A DNA stretch of 64,000 nucleotides from Megachile rotundata. Taxonomy: Eukaryota > Arthropoda > Insecta > Hymenoptera > Megachilidae. The position numbers were made by a program, and so were the translations under genes. Where the stretch lies: positions 682,001-746,000 of the forward strand of contig NW_027473344.1 in the NCBI RefSeq assembly GCF_050947335.1, read 5' to 3'. The notes under the pieces were generated by a model that worked only from the letters and a program-made list of their open reading frames with translations, was not told where the DNA came from and made no database searches. This document shows, piece after piece, positions 46,168-60,390 of the stretch; positions within the stretch are counted from its first letter, which is position 1; each line of letters begins with the position of its first letter.

Positions 46168-47657
46168 ATGACAATCATGCAATCACAATCATACAATCAT
46201 AATCATACAATTACAATCACATATCACAATCATACAATCACAATCATACAATCGCAATCATACAATTACAATCTCCCAAATACAATCTCCCAAATACAAT
46301 CATACAATCAAAATCATACAATCACAATCATACAATCACAATCATACAATCACAATCATACAATCACAATCATACTTTCACAATCATACAATCACAATCA
46401 TACAATCACAATCATACAATCACAATCATACAATCACCGTCATACAATCACAATCATACAATCACAATCATACAATCACAATCATACAATCACAATCATA
46501 CAATCACAATCATACAATCACAATCATACTTTCACAATCATACAATCAGAATCATACAATCACAATCATACAATCACAATCATACAATCACAATCATACA
46601 ATCACAATCATACAATCACAATCATACAATCACAATTATACAATCGCAAGCATACAATCACAATCATACAATCACAATCATACAATCACAATCATACAAT
46701 CACAATCATACAATCACGATCATACAATCACAGTCATACAATCGCAATCATGCAATCACAATCATACAATCACAATCATGCAATCACAATCATACAGCCA
46801 TAATCATACAATCACAATCATACGATCATAATCATACAATCACAATCATACAATCGCAAGCATACAATCACAATCATGCAATTTCAATCATACAATCACA
46901 ATCATACAATCACAATCATACAATCACAGTCATACAATCACAATCATGCAATCACAATCATACAATCACAATCATGCAATCACAATCATACAATCATAAT
47001 CATACAATCACAATCATACGATCATAATCATACAATCACAATCATACAATCACAATCGCACAACCACAATCATACAATCACAATCATACAATCACAATCA
47101 TACAATCGCAAGCATACAATCACAATCGTACAATCTCAATCATACAATCGCAATCATACAATTACAATCTCCCAAATACAATCTCCCAAATACAATCATA
47201 CAATCACAATCATACAATCACATCATACAATCACAATCATACTATCACAATCATACAATCACAATCATACAATCACATCATACAATCACAATCATACCAT
47301 CACAATCATACAATCACAATCATACGGTCACAATCATTCAATCACAATCATACAATCACAGTCATACAATCACAATAATACAATCACAATCATATTATCA
47401 CAATCATACAATCACAATCATACAATCACAATCATACAATCACAATCATATAATCACAATCATGCAATCACAATCATACAGCCATAATCATCCAATTACA
47501 ATCATACAATCACAATCATACAACCACAATCAGACAATCACAATCAGACAATCACAATCATACAATCACAATCATACAATCACAATCATACAAACACAAT
47601 CATACAGTCACAGTCATACAATCACAATCATACAATCACAGTCATACAATCACAATC

Positions 47658-48215
47658 ATGCAATCACAATCATACAATCACAATCATGCAATCACAATCA
47701 TACAATCATACTCATACAATCACAATCATACGATCATAATCATACAATCACAATCATACAATCACAATCGCACAACCACAATCAGACAATCACAATCATA
47801 CTATCACAATCGTTCAATCACAATCATACAATCACAATCATACAATCACAATCATACAATCACAATCATACTTTCACAATCATACAATCACAATCATACA
47901 ATCACATCATACAATCACAATCATACTATCACAATCATGCAATCACAATCATACAATCACAGTCATGCAATCACAATCATACAATCATACTCATACAATC
48001 ACAATCATACGATCATAACCATACAATCACAATCATACAATCACAATCGCACAACCACAATCAGACAATCACAATCATACTATCACAATCGTTCAATCAC
48101 AATCATACAATCACAATCATAAAATCACAATCATACAATCACAATCATACTTTCACAATCATACAATCACAATCATACAATCACAATCATACAATCACAA
48201 TCATACAATCACAAT
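47658..48215. repeat. 279-bp tandem duplication
   Basis: The passes start at 47658 and 47937, with the standard marks, 8,921 bp after the copy at 38737. Confidence 0.86.
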
Positions 48216-48538
48216 CACACAATCACAGTCATACAATCACAATCATACAATCACAATCATACAATCTCAATCATACAATCACAATCATACAATCGCAATC
48301 ATACAATCACAAAAATACAATCATAATCATACAATCACAATCATACAATCGCAATCATACAATCACAATCATACAATCATAATCATACAATCACAATCAT
48401 ACGATCGCAATAATACAATCACAGTCATACAATCACAATCATACAATCACAATCAAACGATCACAATCATACAATCACAATCATACAATCACAATCATAC
48501 ATTCAAAATCATGCAGTCACAATCATACAATCACAATC

Positions 48539-49406
48539 ATGCAATCACAATCATACAGCCATAGTCATACAATGACAATCATACAATCACAATCATACAA
48601 TCACAATCATACAACCACAATCAGACAATCACAATCATACAATCACAATCATACAATCACAATCATACAATCACAATCATACAATCACAGTCATACAATC
48701 ACAATCATGCAATCACAATCATACAATCACAATCATACAATCACAATCATACATTCAAAATCATGCAGTCACAATCATACAATCACAATCATGCAATCAC
48801 AATCATACAGCCATAATCATACAATGACAATCATACAATCACAATCATACAATCACAATCATACAACCACAATCAGACAATCACAATCATACAATCACAA
48901 TCATACAATCACAATCATACAATCACAATCATACAATCACAGTCATACAATCACAATCATGCAATCACAATCATACAATCACAATCATGCAATCACAATC
49001 ATACAATCATAATCATACAATCACAATCATACGATCATAATCATACAATCACAATCATACAATCACAATCGCACAACCACAATCATACAATCACAATCAT
49101 ACAATCACAATCATACAATCGCAAGCATACAATCACAATCGTACAATCTCAATCATACAATCGCAATCATACAATCACAAAAATACAATCATAATCATAC
49201 AATCACAATCATACAATCGCAATCATACAATCACAATCATACAATCATAATCATACAATCACAATCATACGATCGCAATAATACAATCACAGTCATACAA
49301 TCACAATCATACAATCACAATCAAACGATCACAATCATACAATCACAATCATACAATCACAATCATACATTCAAAATCATGCAGTCACAATCATACAATC
49401 ACAATC
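48539..49406. repeat. 868-bp unit, copy in block 46168
   Basis: This is a full 62-monomer unit with its internal sub-repeat at 252 bp (48791). A partial copy follows at 49407 and ends at the A landmark at 49636. Confidence 0.89.
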
Positions 49407-49635
49407 ATGCAATCACAATCATACAGCCATAGTCATACAATGACAATCATACAATCACAATCATACAATCACAATCATACAACCACAATCAGACAATCAC
49501 AATCATACAATCACAATCATACAATCACAATCATACAATCACAATCATACAATCACAGTCATACAATCACAATCATGCAATCACAATCATACAATCACAA
49601 TCATACAATCACAATCATACAATCACAGTCATACA

Positions 49636-51117
49636 ATGACAATCATGCAATCACAATCATACAATCATAATCAAACAATTACAATCATACATCACAATCA
49701 TACAATCACAATCATACAATCGCAATCATACAATTACAATCTCCCAAATACAATCTCCCAAATGCAATCATACAATCAAAATCATACAATCACAATCATA
49801 CAATCACAATCATACAATCACAATCATACAATCACAATCATACTTTCACAATCATACAATCACAATCATACAATCACAATCATACAATCACAATCATACA
49901 ATCACAGTCATACAATCACAATCATACAATCACAATCATACAATCACAATCATACAATCACAATCATACAATCACAATCATACAATCACAATCATACTAT
50001 CACAATCATACAATCACAATCATACAATCACAATCATACAAACACAATCATACAGTCACAATCATACAATCACAATCATACAATCACAATCATACTACCG
50101 CAATCATACAATCACAATCATACAATCATCATCATACAATTCCAATCATACAATCACAATCATACAATCGCAATCATACAATTACAATCTCCCAAATACA
50201 ATCATACAATCGCAATCATACAATCACAATCATACAATCACTATCATACAATCACAATCATACATTCAAAATCATGCAATCACAATCATACAATCACAAG
50301 CATACAATCACAATCATACAATCTCAATCATACAATCGCAGTCATACAATTACAATCTCCCAAATACAATCTCCCAAATACAATCATACAATCACAATCA
50401 TACAATCACATCATACAATCACAATCATACTATCACAATCATACAATCACAATCATACAGTCACAATCATTCAATCACAATCATACAATCACAGTCATAC
50501 AATCACAATCATACAATCACAATCATATTATCACAATCATACAATCACAATCATACAATCACAATCATACAATCACAATCATATAATCACAATCATGCAA
50601 TCACAATCATACAGCCATAAACATCCAATTACAATCATACAATCACAATCATACAACCACAATCAGACAATCACAATCAGACAATCACAATCATACAATC
50701 ACAATCATACAATCACAATCATACAATCACAATCATACAATCACAATCATACAAACACAATCATACAGTCACAGTCATACAATCCCAATCATACAATCAC
50801 AGTCATACAATCACAATCATGCAATCACAATCATACAATCACAATCATACAATCACAATCATACAATCACAATCATACTTTCACAATCATACAATCACAA
50901 TCATACAATCACAATCATACAATCACAATCATACAATCACAATCATACAATCACAATCATACAATCACAATCATACAATCACAATCACACAATCACAGTC
51001 ATACAATCACAATCATACAATCACAATCATACAATCTCAATCATACAATCACAATCATACAATCGCAATCATACAATCACAAAAATACAATCAAAATCAT
51101 ACAATCACAGTCATACA
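49636..51117. repeat. Higher-order block, type A, 1,482 bp
   Basis: This is a sister of 43847-45328. Private changes are AATCAAACAATTAC in the landmark near 49672 and a TCGCAGTCATAC monomer near 50337. It is followed by an A'' block and then an A' block, the same order as 43847-46168. The A, A'', A' trio therefore recurs as a unit. Confidence 0.88.
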
Positions 51118-51983
51118 ATGACAATCATGCAATCACAATCATACAATCATAATCATACAATTACAATCACACATCACAATCATACAATCACAATCATACA
51201 ATCGCAATCATACAATTACAATCTCCCAAATACAATCTCCCAAATACAATCATACAATCAAAATCATACAATCACAATCATACAATCACAATCATACAAT
51301 CACAATCATACAATCACAATCATACAATCACAGTCATACAATCACAATCTTACAATCACAATCATACTATCACAATCATACAATCACAATCATACTATCA
51401 CAATCATACAATCACAATCATACAACACAATCATACAATCACAATCATACAATCACAATCATACAATCACAATCGCACAATCAAAATCCCAAAACCACAA
51501 TCAGACAATCACAATCATACAATCACAATCATACAATCACAATCATACAATCACAATCATACAATCACAATCATACAATCACAATCATACAATCACAATC
51601 ATACAATCACAATCATACAATCACAATCATACAATCACAATCATACAATCACAATCATACAATCACAATCATACAATCACAATCATACAATCACAATCAT
51701 ACAATCACAATCACCCAAATACAATCTCCCAAATACAATCATACAATCACAATCATACAATCACAATCATACAATCACATCCATACTTTCACAATCATAC
51801 AATCACAATCATACAATCACAATCATACAATCACAGTCATACAATCACAATCATACAATCACAATCAAACAATCACAATCATACAATTACAATCACACAA
51901 TCACAATCATACTTTCACAATCATAGAATCACAATCATACAATCACAATCATACAATCACAATCATACAATCACAGTCATACA
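51118..51983. repeat. Higher-order block, type A'', 866 bp
   Basis: This is a sister of 45329-46167. It differs by a private one-base deletion giving ACAACACAATCAT near 51422, and by a longer run of perfect monomers (14, at 51505-51700, against 11) after the AATCCCAAAACC monomer. The net difference of 27 bp is two extra monomers minus the single deleted base. Confidence 0.87.
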
Positions 51984-54354
51984 ATGACAATCATGCAATC
52001 ACAATCATACAATCATAATCATACAATTACAATCACATATCACAATCATACAATCACAATCATACAATCGCAATCATACAATTACAATCTCCCAAATACA
52101 ATCTCCCAAATACAATCATACAATCAAAATCATACAATCACAATCATACAATCACAATCATACAATCACAATCATACAATCACAATCATACTTTCACAAT
52201 CATACAATCACAATCATACAATCACAATCATACAATCACAATCATACAATCACCGTCATACAATCACAATCATACAATCACAATCATACAATCACAATCA
52301 TACAATCACAATCATACAATCACAATCATACAATCACAATCATACTTTCACAATCATACAATCAGAATCATACAATCACAATCATACAATCACAATCATA
52401 CAATCACAATCATACAATCACAATCATACAATCACAATCATACAATCACAATTATACAATCGCAAGCATACAATCACAATCATACAATCACAATCATACA
52501 ATCACAATCATACAATCACAATCATACAATCACGATCATACAATCACAGTCATACAATCGCAATCATGCAATCACAATCATACAATCACAATCATGCAAT
52601 CACAATCATACAGCCATAATCATACAATCACAATCATACGATCATAATCATACAATCACAATCATACAATCGCAAGCATACAATCACAATCATGCAATTT
52701 CAATCATACAATCACAATCATACAATCACAATCATACAATCACAGTCATACAATCACAATCATGCAATCACAATCATACAATCACAATCATGCAATCACA
52801 ATCATACAATCATAATCATACAATCACAATCATACGATCATAATCATACAATCACAATCATACAATCACAATCGCACAACCACAATCATACAATCACAAT
52901 CATACAATCACAATCATACAATCGCAAGCATACAATCACAATCGTACAATCTCAATCATACAATCGCAATCATACAATTACAATCTCCCAAATACAATCT
53001 CCCAAATACAATCATACAATCACAATCATACAATCACATCATACAATCACAATCATACTATCACAATCATACAATCACAATCATACAATCACATCATACA
53101 ATCACAATCATACCATCACAATCATACAATCACAATCATACGGTCACAATCATTCAATCACAATCATACAATCACAGTCATACAATCACAATAATACAAT
53201 CACAATCATATTATCACAATCATACAATCACAATCATACAATCACAATCATACAATCACAATCATATAATCACAATCATGCAATCACAATCATACAGCCA
53301 TAATCATCCAATTACAATCATACAATCACAATCATACAACCACAATCAGACAATCACAATCAGACAATCACAATCATACAATCACAATCATACAATCACA
53401 ATCATACAAACACAATCATACAGTCACAGTCATACAATCACAATCATACAATCACAGTCATACAATCACAATCATGCAATCACAATCATACAATCACAAT
53501 CATGCAATCACAATCATACAATCATACTCATACAATCACAATCATACGATCATAATCATACAATCACAATCATACAATCACAATCGCACAACCACAATCA
53601 GACAATCACAATCATACTATCACAATCGTTCAATCACAATCATACAATCACAATCATACAATCACAATCATACAATCACAATCATACTTTCACAATCATA
53701 CAATCACAATCATACAATCACATCATACAATCACAATCATACTATCACAATCATGCAATCACAATCATACAATCACAGTCATGCAATCACAATCATACAA
53801 TCATACTCATACAATCACAATCATACGATCATAACCATACAATCACAATCATACAATCACAATCGCACAACCACAATCAGACAATCACAATCATACTATC
53901 ACAATCGTTCAATCACAATCATACAATCACAATCATAAAATCACAATCATACAATCACAATCATACTTTCACAATCATACAATCACAATCATACAATCAC
54001 AATCATACAATCACAATCATACAATCACAATCACACAATCACAGTCATACAATCACAATCATACAATCACAATCATACAATCTCAATCATACAATCACAA
54101 TCATACAATCGCAATCATACAATCACAAAAATACAATCATAATCATACAATCACAATCATACAATCGCAATCATACAATCACAATCATACAATCATAATC
54201 ATACAATCACAATCATACGATCGCAATAATACAATCACAGTCATACAATCACAATCATACAATCACAATCAAACGATCACAATCATACAATCACAATCAT
54301 ACAATCACAATCATACATTCAAAATCATGCAGTCACAATCATACAATCACAATC
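51984..54354. repeat. Higher-order block, type A', first part of the last landmark block
   Basis: This is the last A' landmark in the window. The order is the 708-bp section to 52692, the 586-bp section to 53278, and the 279-bp duplication (53474 and 53753). Then come CACAAAAATAC, CGATCGCAATAATAC and AAACGATC monomers. It matches 46168 onward at a constant 5,816 bp. Confidence 0.88.
53474..54031. repeat. 279-bp tandem duplication
   Basis: The passes start at 53474 and 53753, 5,816 bp after the copy at 47658, with the standard marks. Confidence 0.86.
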
Positions 54355-55236
54355 ATGCAATCACAATCATACAGCCATAGTCATACAATGACAATCATAC
54401 AATCACAATCATACAATCACAATCATACAACCACAATCAGACAATCACAATCATACAATCACAATCATACAATCACAATCATACAATCACAATCATACAA
54501 TCACAATCATACAATCACAGTCATACAATCACAATCATGCAATCACAATCATACAATCACAATCATACAATCACAATCATACATTCAAAATCATGCAGTC
54601 ACAATCATACAATCACAATCATGCAATCACAATCATACAGCCATAATCATACAATGACAATCATACAATCACAATCATACAATCACAATCATACAACCAC
54701 AATCAGACAATCACAATCATACAATCACAATCATACAATCACAATCATACAATCACAATCATACAATCACAGTCATACAATCACAATCATGCAATCACAA
54801 TCATACAATCACAATCATGCAATCACAATCATACAATCATAATCATACAATCACAATCATACGATCATAATCATACAATCACAATCATACAATCACAATC
54901 GCACAACCACAATCATACAATCACAATCATACAATCACAATCATACAATCGCAAGCATACAATCACAATCGTACAATCTCAATCATACAATCGCAATCAT
55001 ACAATCACAAAAATACAATCATAATCATACAATCACAATCATACAATCGCAATCATACAATCACAATCATACAATCATAATCATACAATCACAATCATAC
55101 GATCGCAATAATACAATCACAGTCATACAATCACAATCATACAATCACAATCAAACGATCACAATCATACAATCACAATCATACAATCACAATCATACAT
55201 TCAAAATCATGCAGTCACAATCATACAATCACAATC
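54355..55236. repeat. 868-type unit, 882 bp (63 monomers), first of three in tandem
   Basis: This unit has one monomer more than the standard one. The internal sub-repeat starts 266 bp in (54621), so the extra monomer sits in the perfect run of the first half. That is the same place where the copy at 39618 lost one. Confidence 0.88.
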
Positions 55237-56104
55237 ATGCAATCACAATCATACAGCCATTGTCATACAATGACAATCATACAATCACAATCATACAATC
55301 ACAATCATACAACCACAATCAGACAATCACAATCATACAATCACAATCATACAATCACAATCATACAATCACAATCATACAATCACAGTCATACAATCAC
55401 AATCATGCAATCACAATCATACAATCACAATCATACAATCACAATCATACATTCAAAATCATGCAGTCACAATCATACAATCACAATCATGCAATCACAA
55501 TCATACAGCCATAATCATACAATGACAATCATACAATCACAATCATACAATCACAATCATACAACCACAATCAGACAATCACAATCATACAATCACAATC
55601 ATACAATCACAATCATACAATCACAATCATACAATCACAGTCATACAATCACAATCATGCAATCACAATCATACAATCACAATCATGCAATCACAATCAT
55701 ACAATCATAATCATACAATCACAATCATACGATCATAATCATACAATCACAATCATACAATCACAATCGCACAACCACAATCATACAATCACAATCATAC
55801 AATCACAATCATACAATCGCAAGCATACAATCACAATCGTACAATCTCAATCATACAATCGCAATCATACAATCACAAAAATACAATCATAATCATACAA
55901 TCACAATCATACAATCGCAATCATACAATCACAATCATACAATCATAATCATACAATCACAATCATACGATCGCAATAATACAATCACAGTCATACAATC
56001 ACAATCATACAATCACAATCAAACGATCACAATCATACAATCACAATCATACAATCACAATCATACATTCAAAATCATGCAGTCACAATCATACAATCAC
56101 AATC
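55237..56104. repeat. 868-bp unit, second of three in tandem
   Basis: This is a full 62-monomer unit with its internal sub-repeat at 252 bp (55489). It has a private CAGCCATTGTC change near 55261, where other copies have CAGCCATAGTC. Confidence 0.89.
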
Positions 56105-56240
56105 ATGCAATCACAATCATACAGCCATAGTCATACAATGACAATCATACAATCACAATCATACAATCACAATCATACAACCACAATCAGACAATCACAA
56201 TCATACAATCACAATCATACAATCACAATCATACAATCAC
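56105..56240. repeat. Start of a third 868-type unit, truncated
   Basis: The unit starts normally (CAGCCATAGTC, AATGAC, CCACAATCAGAC) but leaves the 868 order at an ACAGTCACAGTC monomer near 56248. It then continues as the section that normally precedes a 279-bp duplication. Confidence 0.84.
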
Positions 56241-56830
56241 AATCATACAGTCACAGTCATACAATCACAATCATACAATCACAGTCATACAATCACAATC
56301 ATGCAATCACAATCATACAATCACAATCATGCAATCACAATCATACAATCATACTCATACAATCACAATCATACGATCATAATCATACAATCACAATCAT
56401 ACAATCACAATCGCACAACCACAATCAGACAATCACAATCATACTATCACAATCGTTCAATCACAATCATACAATCACAATCATACAATCACAATCATAC
56501 AATCACAATCATACAATCACAATCATACAATCACAATCATACAATCACAATCATACAATCACAATCATACAATCACAATCATACAATCACAATCATACAA
56601 TCACAATCACACAATCACAGTCATACAATCACAATCATACAATCACAATCATACAATCTCAATCATACAATCACAATCATACAATCGCAATCATACAATC
56701 ACAAAAATACAATCATAATCATACAATCACAATCATACAATCGCAATCATACAATCACAATCATACAATCATAATCATACAATCACAATCATACGATCGC
56801 AATCATACAATCACAATCATACCATCACAG
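56241..56830. repeat. Satellite, section like 2430-3150, without landmark
   Basis: This section begins with ACAGTCACAGTC and ATGCAATC at 56301, followed by CATACTC, CGATCATAATC, CGCACAACC and TCGTTCAATC. It then joins a run of perfect monomers and the CACACAATCACAGTC series. The second copy of the 279-bp duplication is missing here. CGATCGCAATCATAC near 56793 replaces the CGATCGCAATAATAC of the 868 units. Confidence 0.8.
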
Positions 56831-58290
56831 TCATACAATCACAATCATACAATCACAATCATACAATCACAATCATACAATCACAATCATACAATCACAA
56901 AAATACAATCATAATCATACAATCACAATCATACAATCACAATCATACAATCACAATCATACAATCACAGTCATACAATCACAATCATACAATCACAATC
57001 ATACAATCACAATCATACAATCATAATCATACAATTACAATCATACATCACAATCATATTATCACAATCATACAATCACAATAATACAATCACAATCATA
57101 CAATCACAATCATACAATCACAATCATACAATCACAATCATACATTCAAAATCATGCAATCACAATCATACAAATACAATCATGCAATCACAATCATGCA
57201 GCCATAATCATACAATCACAATCATACAATCACAATCATACAATCACAATCATACAATCACAATCATACAATCACAAAAATACAATCATAATCATACAAT
57301 CACAATCATACAATCACAATCATACAATCACAATCATACAATCACAGTCATACAATCAAAATCATACAATCACAATCATACAATCACAATCATACAATCA
57401 TAATCATACAATCACAATCATACAATCACTATCATACTATCGCAATCATAAAATCACAATCATGCTATCGCAATCATACAATCACAATCATACCATCGCA
57501 ATCATACAGTCACAATCATACAATCATAATCATACAATTCCAATCATACAATCACAATCATACAATCACAATCGTACAATTACAATCGCACAACCAGAAT
57601 CAGACAATCACAATCATACAATCACAATCATACAATCACAATCATACAATCACAACCATACAATCACAATCATACAATGACAATCATACAATCACAATCA
57701 TACTATCACAATCATACAATCACAATCATACAAACACAATCATACAATCATAATCATACAATCACAGTCATACAATCACAATCTTACAATCACAATCATA
57801 CTATCACAATCATACAATCACAATCATACTATCACAATCATACAATCACAATCATACAATCACAATCATACAAACACAATCATACAATCACAGTCATACA
57901 ATCACAATCTTACAATCACAGTCATACTATCACAATCATACCATCACAATCATACAATCACAACCATACAATCATAATCATACATTCACAATCATACAAT
58001 CAGAATCATGCAATCCCAATCATACAATCGCAATCATACAATTACAATCTCCGAAATACAATCTCCCAAATACAATCATACAATCACAATCATACAATCA
58101 CATCATACAATCACAATCATACTATCACAATCATACAATCACAATCATACAATCACAATCATACAATCACAATCATACAATCACAGTCATACAATCACAA
58201 TCATACAATCACAATCATATTATCACAATCATACAATCACAATCATACAATCACAATCATACAATCACAATCATACAATCACAATCACCC
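56831..58290. repeat. Diverged satellite domain, first copy of a ~3.7-3.9 kb spaced duplication
   Basis: This section has CACAAAAATAC, the 13-bp ACATCACAATCAT without its usual CCAAAT partner (near 57040), ATGCAGCC monomers (57182), and CATAAAATCACAATCATGC near 57448. It continues with CAACCAGAATCAG, AATGAC at 57677, AATCTTAC and CAACCATAC. It matches 60551 onward at 3,720 bp up to about 57410, and again at 3,929-3,943 bp from about 57430. A CTCCGAAATAC change near 58052 is private. Confidence 0.82.
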
Positions 58291-59760
58291 AAATACAATC
58301 TCCCAAATACAATCATACAATCACAATCATACAATCACAATCATACAATCACAATCATACAATCACAATCATACAAACACAATCATACAGTCACAATCAT
58401 ACAATCACAATCATACATTCACAATCATACTACCGCAATCATACAATCACAATCATACAATCATCATCATACAATTCCAATCATACAATCACAATCATAC
58501 AATCGCAATCATACAATTACAATCTCCCAAATACAATCATACAATCACAATCATACAATCACAATCATACAATCACAGTCACACAATCACAATCACACAA
58601 TCACAATCATACTATCACAATCATACAATCACAATCATACAATCACAATCATACAATCACAATCATACAATCACAATCATACAATCACAGTCATACTTTC
58701 ACAATCATACAATCAGAATCATACAATCACAATCATACAATCACAATCATACAATCACAATCATACAATCACAATCATACAATCACAATCATACAATCAC
58801 AATCATACAATCGCAAGCATACAATCACAATCATACAATCACAATCATACAATCACAATCATACAATCACAGTCATACAATCACAATCATGCAATCACAA
58901 TCATACAATCACAATCATGCAATCACAATCATACAATCATAATCATACAATCACAATCATACGATCATAATCATACAATCACAATCATACAATCACAATC
59001 GCACAACCACAATCATACAATCACAATCATACAATCACAATCATACAATCGCAAGCATACAATCACAATCGTACAATCTCAATCATACAATCGCTATCAT
59101 ACAATTACAATCTCCCAAATACAATCTCCCAAATACAATCATACAATCACAATCATACAATCACATCATACAATCACAATCATACTTTCACAATCATACA
59201 ATAACAATCATACAATCACATCATACAATCACAATCATACTATCACAATCATACAATCACAATCATACGGTCACAATCATTCAATCACAATCATACAATC
59301 ACAGTCATACAATCACAATAATACTATCACAATCATATTATCACAATCATACAATCACAATCATACAATCACAATCATACAATCACAATCATACAATCAC
59401 AATCATATAATCACAATCATGCAATCACAATCATACAGCCATAATCATCCAATTACAATCATACAATCACAATCATACAACCACAATCAGACAATCACAA
59501 TCAGACAATCACAATCATACAATCACAATCATACAATCACAATCATACAATCACAATCATACAATCACAATCATACAAACACAATCATACAGTCACAGTC
59601 ATACAATCACAATCATACAATCACAGTCATACAATCACAATCATGCAATCACAATCATACAATCACAATCATGCAATCACAATCATACAATCATACTCAT
59701 ACAATCACAATCATACGATCATAATCATACAATCACAATCATACAATCACAATCGCACAA
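58291..59760. repeat. Satellite, A-like then A'-like sections without landmark
   Basis: From 58284 the order resembles A blocks (CACCCAAATAC, ACAAAC, ACTACCGC, CATCATCAT). After CAGTCACACAATC near 58578 it follows the CAGAATC and CGCAAGC order of A' blocks. From about 58980 to 59760 it matches the region around 25785-26560, including the octamer-deleted monomers near 59164 and 59218 and ATGCAATC at 59419. A TCGCTATC change near 59091 is private. Confidence 0.8.
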
Positions 59761-60390
59761 CCTCAATCAGACAATCACAATCAAACAATCACAATCATAC
59801 AATTACAATCATACAATCACAATCATACAATCGCAATCATACAATTACAATCTCCCAAATAAAATCTCCCAAATACAATCATACAATCACAATCATACAA
59901 TCACAATCATACAATCACAATCATACAATGACAATCATACAATCACAATCATAATATCACAATCATACAATCACAATCATACAATCACAATCATACAATC
60001 ACAATCATACAATCACAATCATACAACCACAATCATACAATCACAATCAGACAATCACAATCATACAATCACAATCATACAATCACAATCATACAATCAC
60101 AATCATACAATGACAATCATACAATCACAATCATACTATCACAATCATACAATCACAATCATACAATCACAATCATACAATCACAATCATACAGTCACAG
60201 TCATACAATCACAATCTTACAATCACAATCATACTATCACAATCATACAATCACAATCATACTATCACAATCATACAATCACAATCATACAATCACAATC
60301 ATACAAACACAATCATACAGTCACAGTCATACAATCACAATCATACAATCACAATCATACTATCGCAATCATACAATCATAATCATACCA
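59761..60390. repeat. Satellite, mixed variant section without landmark
   Basis: This section begins with a private CAACCTCAATCAG change, then CCAAAT monomers with a private AAATAAAATC (near 59860). Two AATGAC monomers follow (59928 and 60110), then AATCTTAC and ACTATCGC. The order resembles the region after 7649 but is shortened and rearranged. Confidence 0.78.

Larger units (their letters stand above)
46168..49635. repeat. Long higher-order block, type A', 3,468 bp
   Basis: This A' block has the 708-bp and 586-bp sections, the 279-bp duplication (47658 and 47937), a complete 868-bp unit at 48539, and a partial unit at 49407. That partial unit is cut short by the next landmark at 49636. It matches 37247 onward at 8,921 bp and 51984 onward at 5,816 bp. 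Three octamer-deleted monomers plus the landmark one fit the remainder of minus 4. Confidence 0.88.
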
